Below are positions 18,984 through 27,626 of a stretch of DNA of 44,255 bases, one piece after another. Under the pieces are notes generated by a model. That model was given only the letters and a program-made list of their open reading frames with translations. It did no database searches and was not told where the DNA came from. This DNA is from CBDCZI01 sp965224495 (GTDB taxonomy: Bacteria; Bacteroidota; Bacteroidia; Cytophagales; JAAEPT01). The DNA is taken from positions 1 through 44,255 of the forward strand of contig CBDCZI010000019.1 of NCBI GenBank assembly GCA_965224495.1, in the 5' to 3' direction. Position 1 is the stretch's first letter; every line of letters begins with the position of its first letter. The translations under genes were made by a program, and so were the position numbers.

Positions 18984-20702
18984 GTGAGTTTACTATCTAT
19001 ACAAGAATTAGCGATTGGTTTTCGGTCGGGAAAAGAAATAACAACTGTTGTTTCAGGGATTTCTTATGACCTCGAAAAAGGCGAAACTTTGGGGATAGTA
19101 GGCGAATCAGGTTCAGGGAAATCTGTTTCTACTATGGCAGTAATGGGATTAAACCGTTTTTCTGGCGGAATAATCACAGAAGGAAAAATATTATTTGACA
19201 GTCCTACTTTAGGAAGGGTAGATTTGGTAACTCTACCTGAAAAAGAATTTAGAAAAATTCGTGGGAAAGAAATTTCTATGATTTTTCAAGAACCGATGAC
19301 TGCGTTAAACCCTGTGTTGCGTTGTGGTGATCAAGTCAAAGAAGTTTTAGAAATACATACCGATTTATCGAAAGAAGTGATTGAAACGAAAGTTTTGGAA
19401 CTGTTTCGATTGGTAAAATTACCTCGTCCTGAAAAGATGATGGATAGTTACCCGCATGAAATTTCGGGCGGACAAAAACAGCGTGTTGTGATTGCGATGG
19501 CAATGGCTTGTGACCCAATTTTGATTATTGCAGATGAGCCAACAACGGCTTTGGATGTGACTGTTCAGTCGTCTATTCTCGAATTACTTCGGGAGTTGCA
19601 AGAAGAAAAAGGTACGTCTATTTTGTTTATTTCTCACGATTTGGGTGTGATTGGCGAGGTTTCTGATAAGGTAGTTGTCATGTACCGTGGCGAGGTAAAG
19701 GAACAACAAAATGTAGTTGATTTATTTAAAAACCCAAAACACCCTTACACCAAAGGTCTTTTGGCGTGCCGTCCAACATTAAATATTACAACCAATCGTT
19801 TGTTGACGATTGAAGATGTGATGGAAGGGAAAACGTTGGTCGAGGATAAACCAAAAGTATCGACTGAAGTTGCTGAAATACAGTTAAAGGTAGAGAATCT
19901 GTGTACTTGGTTTCCTTTGAAAAAAGGATTTTTCTCAAAAAACACCGAATATGTCAAAGCAGTTGATGAGGTTTCTTTTGAAGTGAGAAAAGGAGAGACG
20001 TTGGGGTTGGTTGGCGAATCGGGGTGTGGAAAAACAACCTTGGGAAGAACTATCTTGCGATTAGAGGACGCTACGGCAGGTAAAATTACTTTTGAAGATA
20101 TAGATATTACCCATTTGAAAGGGCGTAAGTTAAAGGCATTGAGAAAGGATATTCAAATTATATTTCAAGATCCTTATGCGTCTTTAAACCCTCGAATGAC
20201 GATTCAACAAACACTTATTGAGCCGATGAAGGTCAATAATATATTGGGGAGTTATGCTGAGAGGTTACAACGAGCGATTTATTTACTCGAAAAAGTTGGT
20301 TTGAGTGAAATGCATTTGCATCGTTACCCTCACGAGTTTTCGGGAGGACAAAGACAGCGTATTAATATCGCTCGAACTTTAACGTTGTCGCCCAAAATGA
20401 TTGTTTGTGATGAGTCGGTAAGTGCTTTAGATGTGTCGGTACAAGCACAGGTTCTGAACTTACTCAACGATTTGAAAGACGAATTTGATTTTACTTATAT
20501 CTTTATTTCTCACGACCTTTCTGTGGTTAAATTCATTTCTGACCGTATATTGGTAATGAATAAAGGGAGAATTGAAGAAGAAGGTACGGCAATTGATATT
20601 TATGAAAACCCTCAGTCCGATTATACAAAAGGGCTAATTGAGGCAATTCCTACGGGAGATTTAGAACGAATCATTGCGATTCAAAAAAAGAAAAAGAAAT
20701 AA
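18984..20702 (+). CDS. ABC transporter ATP-binding protein, fused DppD-DppF type (peptide/oligopeptide)
   Basis: The 572-residue protein holds two complete ABC nucleotide-binding domains in one chain. The first has Walker A GESGSGKS (residues 40-47), signature ISGGQKQR and the Walker B block ILIIADEPTTALD. The second has Walker A GESGCGKT (about 344-351), signature FSGGQRQR and MIVCDESVSALD. Each domain ends with the oligopeptide-type tail (HPYTKGLL; SDYTKGLIEAIPTG). Such fusions power peptide, nickel or microcin-type importers of the Dpp/Opp family. No permease or binding-protein gene is adjacent, so the partners must be elsewhere. The start is GTG 18984; the first residues (MSLLSIQELAIGF) fit the family. 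Confidence 0.92.
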   Translation: MSLLSIQELAIGFRSGKEITTVVSGISYDLEKGETLGIVGESGSGKSVSTMAVMGLNRFSGGIITEGKILFDSPTLGRVDLVTLPEKEFRKIRGKEISMIFQEPMTALNPVLRCGDQVKEVLEIHTDLSKEVIETKVLELFRLVKLPRPEKMMDSYPHEISGGQKQRVVIAMAMACDPILIIADEPTTALDVTVQSSILELLRELQEEKGTSILFISHDLGVIGEVSDKVVVMYRGEVKEQQNVVDLFKNPKHPYTKGLLACRPTLNITTNRLLTIEDVMEGKTLVEDKPKVSTEVAEIQLKVENLCTWFPLKKGFFSKNTEYVKAVDEVSFEVRKGETLGLVGESGCGKTTLGRTILRLEDATAGKITFEDIDITHLKGRKLKALRKDIQIIFQDPYASLNPRMTIQQTLIEPMKVNNILGSYAERLQRAIYLLEKVGLSEMHLHRYPHEFSGGQRQRINIARTLTLSPKMIVCDESVSALDVSVQAQVLNLLNDLKDEFDFTYIFISHDLSVVKFISDRILVMNKGRIEEEGTAIDIYENPQSDYTKGLIEAIPTGDLERIIAIQKKKKK

Positions 20703-20768
20703 AATTATTTTGGGAGATTAACTTCCACGGCGAGGCTCAACCGTTTAGAGCCAAATAAATACAATAAG

Positions 20769-22928
20769 ATGAATAATAGAACAAGAGGAAATAAAGATTC
20801 CAAAAAAAGAAAACATAAGAACAGTTACACAGAGGCCAACAATATCAGGCAGATAATGACATTGTTCGAGAAGCACCAAAGTGAATCTTTTAACGTCAAA
20901 CAATTGGGACGTAAACTTGGTGTGAAAGGAAAGAAAAACCAACAACATTTATTAGATAACTTACTTGATCTTGAAAATAGAAACAAGTTGGTACAGATAG
21001 AACCCGCTGTTTTTAAATTAGCGACAAGCAATCAAAAAGTGATTTCAGGACGTGTGGATTTTGTAAATCCTCGCTTTGCTTTTATCGTCTCAGAAGATTC
21101 TGAGCAAGATATTAAGGTATCAGTTAATGATATGAATGGTGCGTTTGATAAGGATATTGTACGTGTTGCGGTTTACAAATCGAGAGGAGACAGGAACCCT
21201 GAAGGAGAAATTTTAGAGATTCTTGAAAGAGGGAAAGACACCTATGTAGGAACGTTGCAAGTGACAGGGACTTTTGGTTTTGTTGTGGCGGACAGTAAGA
21301 AAGTACACGGTGATTTTTACATTCCAGAAGCAAGATTGGGAGATGCCAAAAATGGTGAGAAAGTGATTGTTCAAGTCGTAAAATGGCCTACGGGAGATAA
21401 ACGTGCAATTGCCAAAATCATCGATAGGTTAGGCGAGGCAGGGACAAACAACGCAGAAATGCACAGTATTTTGGCTGAGTTTGACTTACCAACGGATTTC
21501 CCTAAAGAGGTAGAGAAATACGCCGACAATATCAGTGTAGCTATTCATCCTGACGAAATAAAAAAACGTAGAGACTTTAGAAAAACAACAACATTTACGG
21601 TTGATCCCTTAGATGCTAAAGATTTTGATGATGCCTTGTCAGTTGATTTTTTAGACAACGGAAACATTGAGATAGGGATACATATAGCAGATGTTTCGCA
21701 CTATATGCCCGAAAAATCGGTACTCGAAAAAGAGGCTTACAAACGAGCTACGTCGGTTTATTTGGTAGATAGAGTGGTACCCATGTTACCCGAAAATTTA
21801 TCAAATGCCCTGTGTTCGTTGAGACCCAATGAAGATAAATTAACTTTTTCTGCCGTATTTGAAATGACAGAAAAAGGGGAGGTAATCAGCGAGTGGTTTG
21901 GTCGTACGGTGATTCATTCGGATAGAAGATTTACTTACGAAGAGGCGCAAGAAGTGATTGTTGCAGAAAAAGGAGACTATGACAAAGAAATTATTTTGTT
22001 GAATAATGTAGCCAAACTTTTACGTAAAAAACGTTTTAAAGACGGAGCAGTTAACTTTGAAACAGCAGAAGTTCGTTTTAAATTAGATGAAGAAGGCGTG
22101 CCTTTGGAATTGGTAACGAAAGTTCGTTTTGACGCCCACAAAATGATTGAAGAGTTTATGCTTTTGGCAAACAAAAAAGTTGCCGAATTTATTTACAACA
22201 AAAAAGAAGGAAAGAACGTAAAGACGATGGTTTATCGTGCACACGAAAACCCAGACCCTGAAAAGCTGAATGACTTTGCTACTTTCGCCAAACGATTTGG
22301 TCATGAAATTGATTTTGAAGGAGGGAATATAGCTCATACATTAAACGATTTGACTGACGAAATTGTAGGTAAACCCGAAGAGAATTTATTGCAAAATTTA
22401 GCAATTCGCTCGATGTCTAAAGCACGTTACACAACGGAAGCTATTGGTCATTTTGGTTTGGCATTTTCACATTACACGCATTTTACTTCGCCTATTCGTC
22501 GTTACCCAGACGTGATGGTGCATCGTTTGTTGGACTTTTATTTGACAGGTGGACAAAATGTTGATTCCGATGAAATCGACGAGAAATGTATTCATTCTTC
22601 GGAAAAAGAAAAATCGGCATCGATGGCAGAACGTGCTTCTATCAAATACAAGCAGGTTGAGTTTATGCAAAACCACGCCGACAGTGAGTTTGAAGGTGTA
22701 ATAACGGGAGCAACTGATTGGGGGATTTTTGTGGAGATTGTAGAAACAAAATGTGAAGGAATGGTCAGATTGAGTTCGATGCAAGACGATTATTATGAAT
22801 TTGACGCCAAATCGTTTACTGTATTCGGACGAAGCAACAAACGTAAATTTACGCTTGGAGACGTTGTACAAGTCAAAGTGGTGAACACCAATTTGAGAGA
22901 CCGTACAATGGATTTAGAGATTTTGTAA
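20769..22928 (+). CDS. rnr: Ribonuclease R
   Basis: RNase R is a processive 3'-5' exoribonuclease of the RNB family that degrades structured RNA. The 719-residue protein has an N-terminal basic/helix-turn-helix region, cold-shock-like OB folds (around residues 75-240), the RNB catalytic domain with acidic residues in DPLDAKDFDDALS (D279, D285, D287, D288), the block SPIRRYPDVMVHR and a C-terminal S1 domain (FEGVITGATDWGIFVEI). It lacks the long Lys-rich tail of the E. coli enzyme. The start is ATG 20769. It follows the ABC ATPase by 66 bases on the same strand and is closed by a strong terminator. Confidence 0.95.
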   Translation: MNNRTRGNKDSKKRKHKNSYTEANNIRQIMTLFEKHQSESFNVKQLGRKLGVKGKKNQQHLLDNLLDLENRNKLVQIEPAVFKLATSNQKVISGRVDFVNPRFAFIVSEDSEQDIKVSVNDMNGAFDKDIVRVAVYKSRGDRNPEGEILEILERGKDTYVGTLQVTGTFGFVVADSKKVHGDFYIPEARLGDAKNGEKVIVQVVKWPTGDKRAIAKIIDRLGEAGTNNAEMHSILAEFDLPTDFPKEVEKYADNISVAIHPDEIKKRRDFRKTTTFTVDPLDAKDFDDALSVDFLDNGNIEIGIHIADVSHYMPEKSVLEKEAYKRATSVYLVDRVVPMLPENLSNALCSLRPNEDKLTFSAVFEMTEKGEVISEWFGRTVIHSDRRFTYEEAQEVIVAEKGDYDKEIILLNNVAKLLRKKRFKDGAVNFETAEVRFKLDEEGVPLELVTKVRFDAHKMIEEFMLLANKKVAEFIYNKKEGKNVKTMVYRAHENPDPEKLNDFATFAKRFGHEIDFEGGNIAHTLNDLTDEIVGKPEENLLQNLAIRSMSKARYTTEAIGHFGLAFSHYTHFTSPIRRYPDVMVHRLLDFYLTGGQNVDSDEIDEKCIHSSEKEKSASMAERASIKYKQVEFMQNHADSEFEGVITGATDWGIFVEIVETKCEGMVRLSSMQDDYYEFDAKSFTVFGRSNKRKFTLGDVVQVKVVNTNLRDRTMDLEIL

Positions 22929-22948
22929 AATTTGGTTAATAGTTTAAT

Positions 22949-22987
22949 AAAACCTCAATGAAATATAGTTTCATTGGGGTTTTCTTT
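22949..22987 (+). terminator. Rho-independent terminator after rnr
   Basis: The arms at 22949-22963 and 22969-22983 form a 15-bp stem (one G-T wobble) with the five-base loop TATAG. It runs straight into TTTTCTTTTT, 20 bases after the rnr stop codon. Confidence 0.85.
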
Positions 22988-23142
22988 TTGCCGTATAGTG
23001 TGTGTTTTTGGCTAATTCACTTTTGTAAATATCATTTCTACCATCACTATTACGTTTTATTTCTCTACTAATAACCAATTTATCTTTGCTAATAGCTATT
23101 TCAGATTATTTATAATCATTTTCGAGCATACATGAAATTGTG

Positions 23143-23150
23143 TACCTTTG
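23143..23150 (+). promoter_or_regulatory. -7 promoter element (TACCTTTG) for the nuclease gene
   Basis: TACCTTTG fits TAnnTTTG. Transcription should begin near 23155, so reading-frame starts before that cannot be used. This decides for the ATG at 23197 or, better, 23227. Nothing else is seen between the rnr terminator and this site. Confidence 0.5.
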
Positions 23151-23226
23151 TTGTGGAGTTATATGTGCCATACAACTTTCGTTATCTCAATACATAATGA
23201 ATCATGTAATTACTTTAAATACAGAA

Positions 23227-24033
23227 ATGAAAAATAAATCTATCTTTTACACATTGGTTATTTGTGTCATTCTTTTTGTCATTTTCTTTTTTTCTCGACC
23301 AAGTAACTCTAATTCGGGGTTTTCTTCTACTTCTATTGTTGAGAGCAATCATTCTTCATTTGATTTTTTGCCAACCTCTACTACAAATCAAATTATTGAA
23401 CACGAGTTTTATACACTCTCATACAACGAGAAGGCTGAACAAGCAGAATGGGTAGCTTACGAATTGAAAAAGAATCATTTGAGCCGTACAAAAAGAAAAC
23501 GCCCTTACTTTATTTATGACACTAAAGTAAGTACAAAATCTGCGAGTTATAAAAATTATAAAAAATCTGGCTATACCAAAGGACATTTGTGTCCTGCGGG
23601 TGATCGAAAATTTTCAAAGAAGGCTTTCGACGAAACATTTTTAACGTCTAACATTTCGCCACAGACAATGGCTTTCAATGGTGGTATTTGGCAAAAACTA
23701 GAGAGTAAGACACGTTACTGGGCGACGAAAAATCAGAAAATCTATGTGGTTACAGGAGGTGTTTTAAAACCTCATTTACGGACAATTGGTCGTGAAAAAG
23801 TGGCTGTTCCTGAGTATTTTTATAAGATATTACTCGATTACACACAGCCAGAAATCAAAGCGATTGCTTTTTTGATGAAGCATGAAAAGTCAAACAGACC
23901 ATTGTATGATTTTGTAGTTTCGATAGATGAAATCGAACGACTTACTGGGATAGATTTTTTCCCAGGATTACCTGATGCTATTGAAAACAAATTAGAAAGT
24001 AGCTCTGATTATAAAGATTGGTCTTTTAGGTAA
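23227..24033 (+). CDS. DNA/RNA non-specific endonuclease (NUC family), membrane-anchored or secreted
   Basis: The protein is a beta-beta-alpha-metal nuclease of the Serratia/NucA group. The catalytic region reads GYTKGHLCPAGDRKFS, with the general-base His at residue 120. The metal-binding Asn is N151 in FNGGIWQKLE. The canonical DRGH is changed to T-K-G-H, a variant found in the Bacteroidota branch. It begins with a single hydrophobic segment (SIFYTLVICVILFVIFFF) and so is exported or anchored, with a 40-residue Ser/Thr-rich linker. I choose ATG 23227, which starts just before the hydrophobic segment. ATG 23197 is possible. The upstream reading is excluded by the promoter. Its 3' end overlaps the convergent CDP-alcohol phosphatidyltransferase gene by eight bases. 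Confidence 0.88.
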   Translation: MKNKSIFYTLVICVILFVIFFFSRPSNSNSGFSSTSIVESNHSSFDFLPTSTTNQIIEHEFYTLSYNEKAEQAEWVAYELKKNHLSRTKRKRPYFIYDTKVSTKSASYKNYKKSGYTKGHLCPAGDRKFSKKAFDETFLTSNISPQTMAFNGGIWQKLESKTRYWATKNQKIYVVTGGVLKPHLRTIGREKVAVPEYFYKILLDYTQPEIKAIAFLMKHEKSNRPLYDFVVSIDEIERLTGIDFFPGLPDAIENKLESSSDYKDWSFR

Positions 24034-24598
24034 CCTTTTCATTGATACCTTTAACCATAAAGATGGAAGAGACATCTGTCTGCCATTTATTTAGTAAAAA
24101 GATAATACCTATAATTTCAATTCTTGATACCACTCCCAATACAAAACAAGCCATAAAAGAATAAACCGTTGAGTATAAAATTAACTCTACTAAAAACACC
24201 AAAAGAGTAATTGACCACAATTTCGCTAACCAAGAGTGTGTTGCTATGGGCTTTTTAAACTTAATAAAACTTACAATATAAGCTACGGACTCTAAAGTCA
24301 ATAAGACTAGTATATGATATCCTAACGGTTCAACTAGCTCATACCTTAGGTAAAAAACAGAGACAATCACAATGCCCCAAAAAAATTGGTCAACATTAGA
24401 GTCTAACACCCGTAAGTGTTCTGTCGCTACGTTTAATTTTCTCGCTATAATACCGTCAAACACATCTGTCAACAAACCTACAACAATAAGTAGGGCAATA
24501 ACCAAGTTGTTGTTCTGTATAGGGTAAATCGTTAAAAACAGAATGATTAAAGCGATAATCGCTCGACTATAAACTAATCCTAAAGGTATTTTTTTCAT
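24026..24598 (-). CDS. CDP-alcohol phosphatidyltransferase family membrane protein
   Basis: The 190-residue integral membrane protein transfers a CDP-linked lipid head group or acceptor alcohol; relatives make phosphatidylglycerophosphate, phosphatidylserine or phosphatidylcholine. The catalytic signature is seen as D45-x2-D48-G49-x2-A52-R53, then D66-x3-D70, so all four Asp are present. The Gly normally four residues before the third Asp is replaced by Leu62. Five to six hydrophobic segments follow. The acceptor cannot be assigned. The start is ATG 24598. It lies downstream of infB on the same strand, beyond a strong terminator; no clear promoter of its own is seen. Confidence 0.85.
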   Translation of the reverse strand: MKKIPLGLVYSRAIIALIILFLTIYPIQNNNLVIALLIVVGLLTDVFDGIIARKLNVATEHLRVLDSNVDQFFWGIVIVSVFYLRYELVEPLGYHILVLLTLESVAYIVSFIKFKKPIATHSWLAKLWSITLLVFLVELILYSTVYSFMACFVLGVVSRIEIIGIIFLLNKWQTDVSSIFMVKGINEKVT

Positions 24599-24622
24599 TT
24601 CTATACAAGTTCTTTACCCAAC

Positions 24623-24658
24623 AAAAAGGGAATGTCTGCAAAGCAAACATTCCCTTTT
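24623..24658 (-). terminator. Terminator of the rimP-nusA-infB operon
   Basis: The arms 24624-24639 and 24643-24658 pair over 16 positions with one mismatch around an AAA loop. On the minus strand the stem ends in a T run (24627-24623). It begins 23 bases after the infB stop codon. Confidence 0.85.
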
Positions 24659-24680
24659 ATTATTTATATCTAAAAGAAAC

Positions 24681-27581
24681 TTATAGTTTTCTCTTAATTT
24701 CTCTTTCTTCGAAAGCTTCGATAATATCACCAACTTCAAGGTCATTGTAGCCTTTGATACTCAATCCACATTCAAACTGTTTACGTACTTCAGAAACATC
24801 ATCTTTAAAACGTTTTAGTGCACTGATTTCACCTGTGTATTTCACAATACCCTCTCGGATAATACGGATTGTATTGTTACGCTTAACAACACCGTCCAAT
24901 ACATAACAACCTGCTACTGTACCAACTTTAGAGATTTTAAATACTTCTCTAATTTCAATGTTACCTACATTAACCTCTTCAAATTTAGGAGCCAATAAGC
25001 CTTCAAGAGCATCTTTGATATCATCAATTGCTTTGTAAATGATACTGTACTGCTTGATTTCGATTTGCTCATTTTCAGCCAAATCTCTCGCCTTAGACGA
25101 AGGTCTTACTTGGAAACCTAAGATTATCGCATCGGCAGCTGTTGCTAACAATACGTCTGATTCTGTAATCTGACCAACTGCTTTATGAATGATATTAACT
25201 TGCACCTCTTCAGTAGAAAGTTTCAATAACGAATCGGTCAATGCTTCAACAGATCCATCTACATCCCCTTTGATGATTAAGTTCAATTCTCTAAAGTTAC
25301 CAATCGCTAAACGACGACCAATTTCATCAAGAGTTAAGTGTTTCTGAGCTCTTACAGATTGTTCTCTCAAGATTTGACCACGTTTAGTTGTGATTTCTCT
25401 TGCTTCTCTATCTGTGTCTGCTACAGTAAATTTATCTCCCGCTTGTGGTGCTCCCGCCAAACCTAATACCTGAACAGGCATAGATGGTCCAGCTACTTTT
25501 AAGCGAGTTCCTTTATGATCCATTAAAGCTTTCACACGACCGTAGTGTGCTCCCGCCATTACAATGTCTCCAATTTTCAACGTTCCAGCTTGTACTAAAA
25601 CCGTTGATAAATACCCCCTACCTTTATCAAGAGAAGCCTCTACAACCGCACCAATAGCTTGCTTGTTTGGATTAGCTTTAAGATCTAATAATTCAGCTTC
25701 AAGAAGAATTTTTTCTAACAAATCAGGAATACCTACCCCCGTTTTTGCAGAAACTTCTTGGCATTGGTATTTACCACCCCATTCTTCAACAATAATATTT
25801 TCTTTTGATAATTCTTCTCTGATTTTATCAGGAGAAGCTGTCGGCTTATCAACTTTGTTCAACGCTACAATGATTGGCACACCTGCTAATTGTGCATGGT
25901 TAATTGCTTCTTTTGTTTGAGGCATCACTCTATCGTCTGCCGCTACAACTAAAATCACAATATCTGTCAATTTAGTACCACGTGCTCTCATTGCTGTAAA
26001 AGCCTCGTGACCAGGTGTATCTAAGAAAGTAACTTGCTTACCTGATTTTGTTTTTACACTGTAAGCACCAATATGCTGTGTAATACCACCTGCTTCGCCT
26101 GTAGTAACATCTGTATCTGATTCACGAATATAATCTAACAAAGACGTTTTACCATGATCAACATGTCCCATGATAGTCACTACTGGAGCTCTTTCAATAA
26201 GGTCTTCAGGAGCATCTACTACTTCTTCAACTTCATCTTCTTCCTCCTCTTCAGAAATAAATTTAACTTCAAAATTAAATTCATCAGCAATAACAGTAAT
26301 TGCTTCGGCATCTAACCTTTGGTTAATCGAAACGAACATTCCCAAAGACATACATGTTGAAATCACTTCATTAATCGAAACATCCATTAAATTGGCCAAT
26401 TCATTTGCTGCAATAAATTCTGTTACTTTTAATGTTTTCAATTCTTCTGCCGCTTGGATTTCTTGTTCTTCACGAACATCAGCTTGAGCAGAACGTTTGT
26501 CTTTTCTATATTTACGCTTAGAACTTTGGTTACCACCACCACTCATACGAGCCATAGTAGCCTTGATTTTATCCTGAATTTCCTTTGCAGAAACTTCAGT
26601 TTTTTCAGGTCCCTTTCCTTTTGCGTTTTTATTAAATTTACTTTTCCCTCTTGGTCCACGGTTAGCTCCTCCTGGACCTCCGTTTCCTTTATAAGGTGTT
26701 CTATTTTGACCTCCTTGTCCGCCTTGACCACCTGCAGCAGGTGTTCCTGGTTTCCCTTCGGTACGTACACGTTTACGTTTACGCTTTTTATTTTTATCGT
26801 CAGATGAGGCAACAGGTTTTTTCTTCTTAGGTGCTGATGGTAATTCTATTTTACCTAAAACTGTCAGTCCTTTAAGTGCCCCTGCTTTGGCTGAAATCAC
26901 CTCCTCTTTTTTAGGAGCGGGCGTTTCAACTTTTATAACCTCAGGTTTAGTTTCGGCAACAGGAGCAGTAGGTTTTTCAACTTTCTTTTCCTCTTGTTTT
27001 TTAGCAGCAGGCTTCGCTTTTTCTTTTTTCGGCTGAGACTTTTTAGAAGCTGGTTTTTTCTTTGGCTCTAAATCAATTTTACCAACAATTTTCAAACCCT
27101 CTGGTTTTTCCGCTTCTGCTTTAATCTTAACAGGAGCTTCTTTTTTAGGGGCTGGTTTGTCCGCTTTTTTAGCTTCAGGTTTAGGTGCTTCTTTTTTAGC
27201 TACAGCCTTTTTGGGAACCTCCTTTTTGGGAGCTTCTTTTTTTGGTGCAACTTTTTTCTTTGGCTCTAAATCAATCTTACCAACAATTTTCAAACCTTCT
27301 GGTTTTGTAGCCTCTACTTTCACTTTAGCAGGTTCTACTTTAGGCTCCTCTACCTTAGCCTCCACTTTTGGAGTTTGGGGTTTAGGAATACCTATTTGTA
27401 CTTCCGCAGCTCGTTCTTTTGCTTTCGCAGAACTTTGGAATTCTTTTTCTAGGATTTGAAATTGATCGTCTGTGATCTTGGTATTTGGCTTACCTTCTAC
27501 TTTCTGTCCTTTTGAGTCAAGATGATCTACGATTGTAGATATCCCAACATTTAATTTCTTCGCTACCTGACTTAACCTCAT
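24681..27581 (-). CDS. infB: Translation initiation factor IF-2
   Basis: IF-2 is the GTPase that brings initiator tRNA to the 30S subunit. The 966-residue protein begins with an IF2N domain (MRLSQVAKKLNVGISTIVDH). A Lys/Ala/Pro/Glu-rich disordered region of about 330 residues follows, then a second IF2N region (AANELANLMDVSINEVISTC). The G domain comes next, with GHVDHGKT (about 469-476), DTPGHEAF and NKVDK, then domains II-IV. The disordered region carries three copies of a motif G-L-(K/T)-(I/V)-(V/L)-G-K-I-(D/E)-L at residues 96, 162 and 238. It is the last gene of the rimP-nusA-infB operon and is followed by a strong terminator. The frame is intact over its whole 2.9 kb. Confidence 0.97.
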   Translation of the reverse strand: MRLSQVAKKLNVGISTIVDHLDSKGQKVEGKPNTKITDDQFQILEKEFQSSAKAKERAAEVQIGIPKPQTPKVEAKVEEPKVEPAKVKVEATKPEGLKIVGKIDLEPKKKVAPKKEAPKKEVPKKAVAKKEAPKPEAKKADKPAPKKEAPVKIKAEAEKPEGLKIVGKIDLEPKKKPASKKSQPKKEKAKPAAKKQEEKKVEKPTAPVAETKPEVIKVETPAPKKEEVISAKAGALKGLTVLGKIELPSAPKKKKPVASSDDKNKKRKRKRVRTEGKPGTPAAGGQGGQGGQNRTPYKGNGGPGGANRGPRGKSKFNKNAKGKGPEKTEVSAKEIQDKIKATMARMSGGGNQSSKRKYRKDKRSAQADVREEQEIQAAEELKTLKVTEFIAANELANLMDVSINEVISTCMSLGMFVSINQRLDAEAITVIADEFNFEVKFISEEEEEDEVEEVVDAPEDLIERAPVVTIMGHVDHGKTSLLDYIRESDTDVTTGEAGGITQHIGAYSVKTKSGKQVTFLDTPGHEAFTAMRARGTKLTDIVILVVAADDRVMPQTKEAINHAQLAGVPIIVALNKVDKPTASPDKIREELSKENIIVEEWGGKYQCQEVSAKTGVGIPDLLEKILLEAELLDLKANPNKQAIGAVVEASLDKGRGYLSTVLVQAGTLKIGDIVMAGAHYGRVKALMDHKGTRLKVAGPSMPVQVLGLAGAPQAGDKFTVADTDREAREITTKRGQILREQSVRAQKHLTLDEIGRRLAIGNFRELNLIIKGDVDGSVEALTDSLLKLSTEEVQVNIIHKAVGQITESDVLLATAADAIILGFQVRPSSKARDLAENEQIEIKQYSIIYKAIDDIKDALEGLLAPKFEEVNVGNIEIREVFKISKVGTVAGCYVLDGVVKRNNTIRIIREGIVKYTGEISALKRFKDDVSEVRKQFECGLSIKGYNDLEVGDIIEAFEEREIKRKL

Positions 27582-27626
27582 TTTTTTTCGCCGCCGTTAA
27601 TTTTTTACTGAAACAATAAACACTCA

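Noticed and set aside
20734..20752. Hairpin GGCTC/GAGCC between the ABC ATPase and rnr as a terminator.
   Set aside because: Five base pairs, a nine-base loop and no T run; too weak to call.
23140..23226. Longer N terminus for the nuclease (reading from 23140).
   Set aside because: It would start inside the predicted -7 box, upstream of the expected transcription start, and would place 29 residues before the signal anchor.
26454..27459. Plus-strand open frames opposite infB.
   Set aside because: They are Ser/Thr/Phe-rich mirror images of the Lys/Ala/Glu-rich arm of IF-2 and have no start signals.
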